From: Candidatus Nitrospira allomarina
Lineage (GTDB): Bacteria > Nitrospirota > Nitrospiria > Nitrospirales > UBA8639
NCBI RefSeq assembly: GCF_032050975.1
Contig: NZ_CP116967.1
Span: 2,477,001 to 2,541,000 of the forward strand
Reading direction: 5' to 3'
Length of the DNA stretch: 64,000 nucleotides
Under the pieces are notes generated by a model. That model saw nothing but the letters and a program-made list of their open reading frames with translations, was not told the origin of the DNA and searched no databases. Below, in pieces: positions 25,247 to 33,881 of the stretch. The stretch's first letter is position 1. The number at the start of each line of letters is the position of its first letter. A program made the translations under genes and the position numbers.

Positions 25247-28200
25247 ATGTATCACGGCAAGAGTAAATTTTTAACTGCGTCTATATTTTTGGCGCTGATG
25301 GGGGGGGCGGCCTTCTGGGCTACTCCAACCTTTGTCAGTGCTGAAAATGCATCTCCTTCACACGCCCATCAGACGGGGATGCCGGCGCAATCTCCTGGTT
25401 GGGCCGAACAGCTCAAGGGCCAGACGATTGTGGAAGATGCCATGGAAGGGCGGGCGGAACGGGCGGCCCTGGTTGAGCAGCAGCATCAACGCATGATGGA
25501 GCAAATGCAGAAGGACATGGAGCATAAGGGTGCCGACACGGGTGCATTTGATTCCATGTCGATGATTCACCAATATGGAGGGGGGCCGGCGAATGGCCTT
25601 CTGGCAAGTACTCCCGGTGTGGAGCCGGTGTCCATGAAAGGTGGGTTATGTCCCAAGACCGCACCTGTTCGAAATTATGATGTGTCAGCCATTAATGTGG
25701 AAATTAGTCTGAATCAATGGCTGGATTATTATCCCGGGTACATGTATGCCTTGACCGGAAATATTGACAAGATCCGTGAGGAGGAAGCCAAAAATGCCGA
25801 GGCTCGTGAAAAGGAAGGTCATGTCGATCCGGGAGCTGTGAACAATGGCATTCAGGATCAGTGGATACAACCCTTGGTGATTCGCGGCAATCAAGGCGAT
25901 TGCGTGAAGGTTACTCTGCGTAACCAATTGGAGTTCGGCGAAGAAGTCAGTTTGCATATCAATGGGTCTGATATGGTGATGAGCCAGACCGGTCAACCGG
26001 CGCTCACCACCAATCCTGATTCGGTGGCGACAGAAGGCCAAGCCATTGAAATGGAATGGTACATCCATCCCGATACTCAAGAAGGTGGAAAGCAATTTCA
26101 TACCTTTAGCAATGACCGGGAGTTGACGGTCATGGGACTCTTCGGCGTCTTCGTCGTGGAACCACGTGGATCGAATTACTATGAGCCCTTGGGTACGGGG
26201 CCGGCCACGGAAGCCACGAGTGGCTGGCAGGTGATGATTGATAATGGGGACGGACCAGACTTTCGGGAATTTGTCCTGATTTATCATGAAGTGGGTGATG
26301 AAGCATTTCGTCCCGTGAATAAGCATGGAGACTTCCTGCCTCAGCGGGACCCGCTCACCGATGCCTATCGTCCGGGTGCCCGGGCTCTCAATTATCGGAG
26401 TGAACCGTTCGGAATTAACAATATGCACGTGCAACATGAATACTTTGGATTTGAAGATGAGTCGATGGCGTATAGTTCCTATACCTTTGGTGATGCCGCC
26501 CCGACTATTCCCAGGAGTTATTTAGGTGACCCGGCTAAATTCCGTATTGTGCATGGTGGATCGGAAGTCTTCCATTCGCATCATCCTCACGGCGGGTCGA
26601 TTCGGTGGCAACGAAGCCCACGTGCGACGCAGATGCCGGTCTGGAGTACGGGGCAAAACGGACCTGTGAAATTTCCGGTGATTCGGACGAAGTCGGACAG
26701 AGTCGATGTGGAAGTGATTGGGCCATCCGAAGCGTTAGATTTGGAGACCGAATGCGGCTCGGGGCTTTGCCAATGGTTGGCGGGAGATTTTCTCTTTCAC
26801 TGCCATGTGGCGCATCACTATGTGGCCGGTATGTGGGGTTACTGGCGTGTGTATAACAGCCTGCAAGAGCCAGGTGTGCAAAATGACGTGATGGCTCCTT
26901 TGCGAGAATTGCCGGACCGGTTAGGCCGCATTCACAAGCCCGTGACTTCCGATCAACTGGTGGGCAAGACCGTCAATTGGTTTGGCAAGCAATTCAAGAT
27001 TGTGGGTAAAGGCAAAAGTGATTGGAAAGCCGACCCCGCCGTCGTGAATATTAAAGATTGGGTAGAAATGCAGCTCAGCAATCAAGGCAAGCCCGGACAT
27101 AAAGATGATGAGGCCGGTCAAATGAAGGCCTATGATGCCACCGTCATGGATTGGGTCTGGGATGGGTCGAAGGCCATGAGCGAGAAAGAGCCGACCCTTG
27201 GGGAAAATCCCAAATATCGGCCGGAGTGGCAGGGATATAAAGCCGGGGAACGGCGGGCCATTTGGTTTGAACCGTCAACCGGGAAAGTCGCGTGGCCGTG
27301 GCTCACGCCACATTTCGGAAAACGGGCGCCGTTTTCCAATGATCACAATCCGGCCCCATGGTTGGAAATGATCCGATTGAATCCTGATGGAACACGGTCG
27401 GTCGAACCGGCCAAGGCGGGCGAAAATGGCTCTTGGAGTCTGTGTCCGGATCGAGCCGGATCACAAGATTACAAGGTGCATTTTATTAAGTTACCGATAG
27501 AATTGTCGGCTGCCGAAGGAAAAGAGCCGGCGATTGTCGACCCCAATGGGCTTCTCTATGTTGTGCATGAGGAAGAGGAAGAGGTGCGAGCCAACAACGA
27601 CAAAAAATTCCCGTTGGTGGTTCGGGCGAATGTGTATGATTGCATCGATTGGACGCTGACGAGTGAATGGTTGGATGACGATATCACGAACTTCCAGTCG
27701 TCCAAGATCAACACGCATTTCCATTTCTTCCAGTTCGATAATCAGGCATCTGATGGAGTCATTTCGGGATTTTCGTATGAACAATCCATGCGGCCGTTTA
27801 CCCAATTCGAGAAAAAGTCGGATAAAGGGTTGCCGGTGCCGATGAATGCGAAGGTGACGAAGGCCGCCAAGAAAGGTGACAAAACCTTGGAGGTTTCGAA
27901 TGCCAAGCAATATCATGTGGGCATTCCGATTCTGATTGGTGCGGATAATGTCAAAGGCCAGGAGGTGCGACGGATCGTCAAAATTAATGGCAATACGTTG
28001 ACATTTGCCCAGCCCTTGAAGAATGCGCATCCGGTCAAGGACATTGTCACCGTGGAATATGTCCGGCAACGGTTCTGGGTGGATGCCGATGTGGGCAGTG
28101 TGTTCTGGCATGACCATGCCTTTGGTGGCACAACCTGGCCGCACGGGGCAGTTGGGACCATGATTGCCGAACCCTTCGGTTCCACGTGGCACGATCCGAA

Positions 28201-30130
28201 GACCGGCAAGCGGATTCGCTCGGGTCCGGTAGCCGATATTCATGCGGTGGAACGTGTGGGACATGATGTGGCAGGCAGCTTCCGTGAATTGATGGTGCAC
28301 ATCATGGATACGGTGCCGCACACGGTAAATATCGTGACGGCGGGCAATCCTCCAGGGCAACCGGTGGATGTGGCCTTAGAAGCGGGTCGGACGGTGTCGT
28401 TTATCATGCCGCCGAACGACCGGATTAAAATGACGCCCATGCCGTTCCTGAATGGCGGCACACATACGACGGGAGGAGCGTTCAATTTCCGGGCTGAGCC
28501 ATTCGCACAACGATTGGTCAATAACCCGGATCCCTCCAAGCTCTTCAGCAGTGCGGTGCATGGCGATCCCAGCACGGCCATGATTCGGGCCTACTTGGGT
28601 GATGCCATTGTGTTTAGATTAATTGACGTAACCATGAATGAAAGTAATGTGTTTACGTTGTCCGGCCATACCTTCTGGTCAGAACGGTATGCGCAAGAGG
28701 CGAATCGCAAACATTCGCTGCATATCGGAATTGCCGAACGGTATGACCTGGTCATTCCGGAAGCGGGTGGGCCGCGCCATCAAGCCGGCGATTACATGTT
28801 CTTTAATGGCCGGAGTTCGAAGTTTTCGGAAGGCTCCTGGGGGCTGATTCGGGTCTTAGATAAGCCGGTGGGTGATCTGCAGCCCTTACCGAATAAGGCC
28901 TATGGCAAAGAGGGCATGCCGGAGCGATTGCCGGTTTGTCCGAAAGGGGCTCCGGTGAAGAGCTTCAGTGTCGTGGCCTTGGACCATCCGGGGATGAGCT
29001 TTAATAACAATGCTCCGGAAACGATTGAAGTGGACTTTGAGCGCAAGATTGAATTGCGCAATCCTGAAGCCAAAATCTATGTCCTCGAAGATGAGGTGCA
29101 AAAGGTCGGTAGTGATGTGCAACCCATGCCGTTAACGTTACGGGCCAACGTGGGTGACTGTCTCCAAGTCAAATTGACGAATAAGCTCAAAGAAGGGCGA
29201 GCGTCATTCTCGGCCTTCGGCCTGGCCTTCGATCCCAAAGATTCCCAAGGCCTCAATTTGGGGAACAACCCCGGGGACCAAACCGTGGCGCCCGGTGAAT
29301 CCCGGATGTACACCTATTATGCGGATCCCTTCAATGGCGAGACGCAAACCTTGGTGTGGGATTGGGGGAATGTGTCGATGAATCCCCGCAACGGCCTGTT
29401 TGGCGGAATCATTATCGGTCCCAAGGGATCACAGTACCGTGATCCAAAAACCGGGGAAGATATTTCCCTGAAAAACAGTTGGAATGCCGATGTGATTGTG
29501 GATCGGACTATTCAGGGCAATGAGAGCCGGGTGAGCTACCGGGATGTCGCCTTGTATTTCCAGGACGAGGATAACATCATCGGAACCAGCTTCATGCCCT
29601 ATGTTCAAAATGTGGCAGGCCTGACCGGCGTCAACTATCGCGCCGAACCCTATCTTCATCGCGAAGAAGCCGGTTGTTCATTGGGCCGGATGTTCCAACC
29701 GTGCCAAGTGGACAAGCCGCAGGATCCTGCGACACCGGTGATTGAAGCCCATGCCGGAGACAAAGTACGGATTCACGTCTTTGGCGCCAGCAGTGAGCAG
29801 AATGGAATGTTCACCGTGGAAAAGCATGAATGGCCGATTGAACCCTTCCTGCCCGGTGCGGATATGATTAGCACCGTGGAGTTCTCGGGTTCGGAAGGTT
29901 TGGATGTTTTCCTGCCCTCGGCAGGAGGAAGATGGTCTCTGACTGGAGATTATGTGTGGAGCAATGGCCGATTACCCTATTCCCAATCGGGGCAGTGGGG
30001 TTATCTCCGGGTGTTGCCGGACACGGATCAACGGATTCAGCCATTGGATGGTTCGGCCATGTCTTCCAAACAAGCGGCTCTTGAGGAGTCCAGTGCCGAG
30101 CCGCGAATTATTCCTACCATCGCGAAGTAA
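25247..30130 (+). CDS. Giant periplasmic multicopper oxidase (MnxG-like architecture)
   Basis: A 1627-residue exported protein (signal peptide about 1-32, cut after VSA) built from repeated cupredoxin-like domains. Copper-ligand clusters include H237 (LHING), H443-S-H-H-P-H448, H518-C-H-V-A-H-H524-Y-V-A-G-M529 (a full type-1/trinuclear motif, Met axial), H824-F-H826, H955-D-H957 with H966, and H1141. A Met/Gln-rich helix (residues 60-90) and a small beta insertion (about 865-935) are extra. Typical oxidases have about 500 residues; this size and multi-domain layout recalls the Mn(II) oxidase MnxG. The substrate (Mn, Fe, Cu or an organic) is not shown. A strong site, AAGGAGG, precedes the ATG and a strong terminator follows. 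Confidence 0.88.
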   Translation: MYHGKSKFLTASIFLALMGGAAFWATPTFVSAENASPSHAHQTGMPAQSPGWAEQLKGQTIVEDAMEGRAERAALVEQQHQRMMEQMQKDMEHKGADTGAFDSMSMIHQYGGGPANGLLASTPGVEPVSMKGGLCPKTAPVRNYDVSAINVEISLNQWLDYYPGYMYALTGNIDKIREEEAKNAEAREKEGHVDPGAVNNGIQDQWIQPLVIRGNQGDCVKVTLRNQLEFGEEVSLHINGSDMVMSQTGQPALTTNPDSVATEGQAIEMEWYIHPDTQEGGKQFHTFSNDRELTVMGLFGVFVVEPRGSNYYEPLGTGPATEATSGWQVMIDNGDGPDFREFVLIYHEVGDEAFRPVNKHGDFLPQRDPLTDAYRPGARALNYRSEPFGINNMHVQHEYFGFEDESMAYSSYTFGDAAPTIPRSYLGDPAKFRIVHGGSEVFHSHHPHGGSIRWQRSPRATQMPVWSTGQNGPVKFPVIRTKSDRVDVEVIGPSEALDLETECGSGLCQWLAGDFLFHCHVAHHYVAGMWGYWRVYNSLQEPGVQNDVMAPLRELPDRLGRIHKPVTSDQLVGKTVNWFGKQFKIVGKGKSDWKADPAVVNIKDWVEMQLSNQGKPGHKDDEAGQMKAYDATVMDWVWDGSKAMSEKEPTLGENPKYRPEWQGYKAGERRAIWFEPSTGKVAWPWLTPHFGKRAPFSNDHNPAPWLEMIRLNPDGTRSVEPAKAGENGSWSLCPDRAGSQDYKVHFIKLPIELSAAEGKEPAIVDPNGLLYVVHEEEEEVRANNDKKFPLVVRANVYDCIDWTLTSEWLDDDITNFQSSKINTHFHFFQFDNQASDGVISGFSYEQSMRPFTQFEKKSDKGLPVPMNAKVTKAAKKGDKTLEVSNAKQYHVGIPILIGADNVKGQEVRRIVKINGNTLTFAQPLKNAHPVKDIVTVEYVRQRFWVDADVGSVFWHDHAFGGTTWPHGAVGTMIAEPFGSTWHDPKTGKRIRSGPVADIHAVERVGHDVAGSFRELMVHIMDTVPHTVNIVTAGNPPGQPVDVALEAGRTVSFIMPPNDRIKMTPMPFLNGGTHTTGGAFNFRAEPFAQRLVNNPDPSKLFSSAVHGDPSTAMIRAYLGDAIVFRLIDVTMNESNVFTLSGHTFWSERYAQEANRKHSLHIGIAERYDLVIPEAGGPRHQAGDYMFFNGRSSKFSEGSWGLIRVLDKPVGDLQPLPNKAYGKEGMPERLPVCPKGAPVKSFSVVALDHPGMSFNNNAPETIEVDFERKIELRNPEAKIYVLEDEVQKVGSDVQPMPLTLRANVGDCLQVKLTNKLKEGRASFSAFGLAFDPKDSQGLNLGNNPGDQTVAPGESRMYTYYADPFNGETQTLVWDWGNVSMNPRNGLFGGIIIGPKGSQYRDPKTGEDISLKNSWNADVIVDRTIQGNESRVSYRDVALYFQDEDNIIGTSFMPYVQNVAGLTGVNYRAEPYLHREEAGCSLGRMFQPCQVDKPQDPATPVIEAHAGDKVRIHVFGASSEQNGMFTVEKHEWPIEPFLPGADMISTVEFSGSEGLDVFLPSAGGRWSLTGDYVWSNGRLPYSQSGQWGYLRVLPDTDQRIQPLDGSAMSSKQAALEESSAEPRIIPTIAK

Positions 30131-30135
30131 GCCAG

Positions 30136-30197
30136 ACCCTCATTCCGAGGGTTAGCGAAAGCGGGGAAGCCACTCTTCGGCTTCCCCGCTTTTTTTT
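30136..30197 (+). terminator. Strong intrinsic terminator after the multicopper oxidase
   Basis: A 13-bp perfect stem, AAGCGGGGAAGCC with GGCTTCCCCGCTT, around a 7-base loop runs straight into a T-run (30159-30197). A smaller hairpin, ACCCTC-N5-GAGGGT, precedes it (30136-30152). It should separate the oxidase transcript from the blue-copper gene downstream. Confidence 0.9.
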
Positions 30198-30262
30198 GAG
30201 TGAGTGGTTCGATAGAATGTCCATAAGCATAACAATCATTTTATTTTTTGTGGGAGGAGAGA

Positions 30263-31183
30263 ATGAAGGGCCGAAAAGGATGGAAAGGGATCGTAGGGGT
30301 TGGGCTTATAGCGCTTTTCGCGCAAACGGCATGGTCCTACGATGAAATAACCGTGACCGATGGGGGAACCATTCAAGGGAAAGTGACCATTACGGGAGAT
30401 AAGCCCAGACCCATGGCCTTTAATCTAGTGACGATCCCCGATCCGGTGTTTTGTGGAACCATCTCTACGGGAACGGGTTGGCGGATTGTTGAGGATTTTA
30501 TTATTGGGCCTGATCAAAGCCTTAAAGATGTGGTGGTTTTTCTCAAAGATATCGAACACGGGAAACCGTTTCACATGCCTAAGGTCAGGATCGAATCAGT
30601 CGACTGTGAATTCATTCCGTTTGTGAATGTATTGCGCGATGGAGACGAACTGACCGTCGTCAATATGGATCCGGTCGAGCATGATATTCAGGCCTATGAA
30701 ACGGCCAGAGAGCGAGGGGCCAGGGTCCTGTTCAATCGTCCTCTACCGATGAATCCGTACCACAAGGTGGCGGGAATATTCGGCAAGAAACACCTTCCCG
30801 GTGAACCAATGGTGGAAAAAATACATTTACGAAAAGGACGGAATGTGTTTGTCATGCAGTGTGGATTCCATCCCTATATGTTTTCTTGGGGACTTGTGTT
30901 GGAGAACCCCTATTATGCGATTACTCCCGAGGATGGAACCTTTGAAATGACCGATGTTCCTCCTGGAGACTATATGCTGACGGCCTGGCATCCCGGGATG
31001 AAGGAGTTTGTGGAACAACCCATCACGGTGACAGCTCAGAAAGCCACTGTGGCTAATTTTCAGTTTGAGGCTCCACAAGGCCGTCGTAGTGCGCATGAAA
31101 TAGAGGTAAATCCCCGGTTTGGATTGGAGTTATTAGAAGAAGGCCTTGAAATTGTCCCTTCGATTAGACGCCAGATTCCCTAA
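30263..31183 (+). CDS. Periplasmic amicyanin-like blue-copper protein, paralogue of 17920-18888
   Basis: A 306-residue exported protein (signal peptide to AWS near residue 25) starting at ATG 30263 after GGAGGAGA; a TTG 15 bp upstream is less likely. The architecture matches the paralogue: STGTGWR near residue 69, H140 in VNMDPVEHD, and C200-G-F-H203-P-Y-M206, the C-x2-H-x2-M blue-copper loop of amicyanin. The CarboxypepD_reg-like domain with DVPPGDYMLTAWHPGM follows. Two further cysteines (C64, C115) are shared. It sits directly after the giant oxidase and before a DUF3365 heme protein, so a role as electron carrier to or from the oxidase is plausible. Confidence 0.75.
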   Translation: MKGRKGWKGIVGVGLIALFAQTAWSYDEITVTDGGTIQGKVTITGDKPRPMAFNLVTIPDPVFCGTISTGTGWRIVEDFIIGPDQSLKDVVVFLKDIEHGKPFHMPKVRIESVDCEFIPFVNVLRDGDELTVVNMDPVEHDIQAYETARERGARVLFNRPLPMNPYHKVAGIFGKKHLPGEPMVEKIHLRKGRNVFVMQCGFHPYMFSWGLVLENPYYAITPEDGTFEMTDVPPGDYMLTAWHPGMKEFVEQPITVTAQKATVANFQFEAPQGRRSAHEIEVNPRFGLELLEEGLEIVPSIRRQIP

Positions 31184-31252
31184 CGGGCTGTCATGCGGGC
31201 CACGAGTGGTCACCCGGCAGACAAGGGAAATTTATGACGGAAAGTCCAAGAA

Positions 31253-31268
31253 CAGGAGACATCTCCTG
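31253..31268. repeat. Palindrome upstream of the DUF3365 gene
   Basis: CAGGAGA-CA-TCTCCTG is a perfect 7-bp inverted repeat with a 2-base centre, 75 bp before the ATG at 31344. It could be an operator. It shares no sequence with the GTCCA palindromes upstream of the oxidase. Confidence 0.35.
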
Positions 31269-31343
31269 AGGTAGACCGCTCGAAACAAGGCAACAGGATG
31301 TTGGTTCATTCACTGAAGTATGACGGATGAAAGGAGGGCGGCC

Positions 31344-31976
31344 ATGAGTTTACGGATATTATTCATAGGAATCGTGCTGGGGGCAATGGTGTGCACAAGC
31401 GGTTGGGAGAGCGCACAAGCTGCGGGGGAGGATGAAATGGAAGTGCGGATGGCACCAGGGACTGAAGTGAGTTTCTCTCCAGAGGTTGTGGCCGGGTATA
31501 TCCATACGGTGATTGCCGCAGACAGAGCGCTCTATACGACACATGTGGTGGATCGCATGCAGGAGAATCGGATCGTGATTGCCGCAGAAGCCTGGAAGCA
31601 ACGGAAGGCGCTTCCTCTCCCTGCGCAAATGCTTTTGATGGGTGGACGAGTGGCCGAAATGGGGGGGACCGGGCTGCGATATCGTCTGGCCAGTTTGTGG
31701 CCTATTTATGAGGAAAATGGGCCAAGCACCAACTTTGAAGAGTCTGGATTGAAATTCGTGGCTGAGAATCCCGATGAAGTATATAGTGGAATTATCAAGA
31801 GAGGGGATCAACGGTTTTTTAAAGCCATTTATGCGGATCGGGCGGTTTCAAAAGCCTGTGTGGACTGCCACAACGGGCATTTGTTGAGTTCCAAGCGTGA
31901 TTTCAAAATGGGAGATGTGATGGGTGCCATCATCATCTCGTTTCCGCTACCTTCAGAAAAGAAGGAATCTCCCTGA
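31344..31976 (+). CDS. DUF3365 (Tll0287-like) periplasmic monoheme protein
   Basis: A 210-residue protein with a signal peptide (about 1-27, AQAA). It has the Tll0287-like sensor fold pattern and one CxxCH heme motif, CVDCH, about residue 180 (SKACVDCHNGHLLSSKRDFKMGD), followed by the family's typical K-x-GD-x-GA-x-I ending. Such domains bind a c-type heme and act as periplasmic redox or gas sensors or small electron carriers. The ATG at 31344 is chosen because AAAGGAGG lies 8 bases upstream. It is the last member of the copper/heme region. Confidence 0.85.
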   Translation: MSLRILFIGIVLGAMVCTSGWESAQAAGEDEMEVRMAPGTEVSFSPEVVAGYIHTVIAADRALYTTHVVDRMQENRIVIAAEAWKQRKALPLPAQMLLMGGRVAEMGGTGLRYRLASLWPIYEENGPSTNFEESGLKFVAENPDEVYSGIIKRGDQRFFKAIYADRAVSKACVDCHNGHLLSSKRDFKMGDVMGAIIISFPLPSEKKESP

Positions 31977-32072
31977 ACGAGCAAAGACCTTCTGTCCATT
32001 TTTGAATCCGATGGCAGGAAGGTGGCTGTGGATGTTGAACCCGCAGTCACCTTCAGTCTGCTGTTCGATGGG

Positions 32073-32882
32073 TCATGACAGTCTTCGGGAAGTCTGTTCT
32101 TTCACATCCAACCGATCTCTCAGCCAATCTCCCAGCATGTTAGCCGCAAGAACGACTGCCATAAGAGCCAAGCCGGGAAAGACGACCAGGTGGGGAGCTA
32201 CCAACATGTAGCGGGTTCCGTCGCGAATCATGCTTCCCCATGACGCGGCAGGAGGTTGAACACCCAGTCCCAAAAAGGAGAGGCCGGCCTCGGCTATGAT
32301 GGCGCCGGCGACACCAAAGCTGGCTTCAACAATAAGCGGAGCCATGATTAACGGCAGAAGGTGCCGGAGAATAATACGCCAAGGCGGTGCGCCGATGGCC
32401 TGGGCCGCCAGCACGTGATCGGCGTGCTTGAGGGCGAGAACCTGTCCTCTCGCCAGGCGGGCGTATCCCACCCATCCCACGATTCCCAGAGCCAGAATCA
32501 CATTGCCGATTCCCGGTCCTAATGCCCCGGCGAGGGCGATGGCAAGCAGTAATCCCGGGAAGGCGAGCATGACGTCCACAATTCGCACAAAACCGGCATC
32601 GACCCATCCGCTGAGATACGCACTGGAGACGCCGAGAAGGCTTCCAAGACTCACCCCCAGGGCGACCACACACAGCGAAACAAAAAACGACGTGTGTGCG
32701 CCGCTGATGAGGCGGTCGGCAACCGGTCGACCTAATTCATCATGCCCCAACCAGTGCTCCAGGCTTGGCGGGGAAAGGATTTTGGTGAGATCAATCGCAT
32801 CAGGAGTTAAGGAAAAGATGAAATTGAAGATGGCCAGAAAGGCCCAGGCGGCGATGATGGAGAGTGGGAGCCAAAGACGCAT
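32073..32882 (-). CDS. ABC transporter permease, DppC/OppC type
   Basis: A 269-residue inner-membrane permease of the peptide/nickel class, with about six transmembrane helices and the EAA loop AAQAIGAPPWRIILRHLLP that docks the ATPase. The family's N-terminal helix begins at the ATG at 32882, just 2 bases after the permease-1 stop; an upstream in-frame ATG (32975) would overlap it by 91 bp and is unlikely. It pairs with the DppB-like permease. Substrates are probably di- or oligopeptides or a metal chelate. No ATPase genes are adjacent. Confidence 0.92.
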   Translation of the reverse strand: MRLWLPLSIIAAWAFLAIFNFIFSLTPDAIDLTKILSPPSLEHWLGHDELGRPVADRLISGAHTSFFVSLCVVALGVSLGSLLGVSSAYLSGWVDAGFVRIVDVMLAFPGLLLAIALAGALGPGIGNVILALGIVGWVGYARLARGQVLALKHADHVLAAQAIGAPPWRIILRHLLPLIMAPLIVEASFGVAGAIIAEAGLSFLGLGVQPPAASWGSMIRDGTRYMLVAPHLVVFPGLALMAVVLAANMLGDWLRDRLDVKEQTSRRLS

Positions 32883-32884
32883 CG

Positions 32885-33811
32885 TTAGCCAGTGGTGAAT
32901 TGGATGCGAGGGTCCAGCCAGGCATATAGCAGATCCGTGAGCAGATTCACCACGATATAGGTCACGCTGATACAAAGCACTGCTGCTTGCACAACCGGAT
33001 AATCGCGCTGTTGTATGGCTTCAATCATCAGTAGGCCTAATCCCGGCCAGGCAAAAACCGTTTCAGTGATCACCGCTCCACCCAGCAAGCCCCCAAGCTG
33101 CAGGCCCAGGAGGGTCAAGATGGGTAAGAGGGCATTGGGGAGTGCATGGTGCAAAACTGCTCGGGTTGAGGAGAGGCCTTTGGCGCGAGCGGTCCGCATA
33201 AAGTCCTCCCCCAGTACCTCAAGGACGCTGCTCCGAATCATTCTGGCCAGGATGGCCGCCATGGCTGTACCGAGTGTGAGGGCAGGCAGCACGACGGCGT
33301 TCCAACCTTCCCGACCACTCACGGGAAACCAGCCAAGCCAGAGGGCCCCGACTAAGATGAGTACAGGACCCATCCAGAAATTGGGAATCGACATTCCAAA
33401 CAGCGCAAACCCCATGGCGCCATAATCCAGAGGTGTGTGTTGCCGGACGGCTGCGACGAGGCCGAGGGGAAGCGCTAAACCGATTGCCACAATCAGTGAG
33501 ACGAGACTGAGATAGAGGGTGGCGGGAATGCGTTCGATGAGCAGATCTACAATCGCCCGACCCGAAAACAACGATGTGCCCAAATCCAGATGTAAAAGCC
33601 CCTTGAAATAAATCCACCACTGTTGATGGAGGGGAAGGTCCAAGCCTAAGGCATGGCGAAGGGTTTCTTTGTCTGTCGGTTGAGCTGATTCACCCAGCAT
33701 CACTTCTACGGGGTCGCCTGGGATAAGATGAATCAACAGAAACACCAGGCAAATCACTCCCAGGAGGGCGAGCATCGCGCTCAAGATTCTTGTCACCAGG
33801 AAATGGGTCAT
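32885..33811 (-). CDS. ABC transporter permease, DppB/OppB type
   Basis: A 308-residue inner-membrane permease. The N-terminus has the DppB signature (LVFLLIHLIPGDPVEVMLGE), the EAA loop is FMRTARAKGLSSTRAVLHHALPN, split over two helices, and the last helices end in LLTDLLYAWLDPRIQF. It forms the translocation pore with the DppC-like subunit. It sits between the substrate-binding protein (70 bp upstream on the minus strand) and dppC, so the three genes form one operon. Confidence 0.93.
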   Translation of the reverse strand: MTHFLVTRILSAMLALLGVICLVFLLIHLIPGDPVEVMLGESAQPTDKETLRHALGLDLPLHQQWWIYFKGLLHLDLGTSLFSGRAIVDLLIERIPATLYLSLVSLIVAIGLALPLGLVAAVRQHTPLDYGAMGFALFGMSIPNFWMGPVLILVGALWLGWFPVSGREGWNAVVLPALTLGTAMAAILARMIRSSVLEVLGEDFMRTARAKGLSSTRAVLHHALPNALLPILTLLGLQLGGLLGGAVITETVFAWPGLGLLMIEAIQQRDYPVVQAAVLCISVTYIVVNLLTDLLYAWLDPRIQFTTG

Positions 33812-33881
33812 GACGAAGCCGGAGAAAACGGTAATTGAAAAAAAAGAGCCGGCGTGCCCAGGTCATGGTCGCGTGGCATGG

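Noticed and set aside
27491-28360. 289-codon minus-strand open frame inside the giant oxidase gene
   Set aside because: It is antisense to a gene with clear copper-site motifs and has no domain resemblance; a codon-bias shadow.
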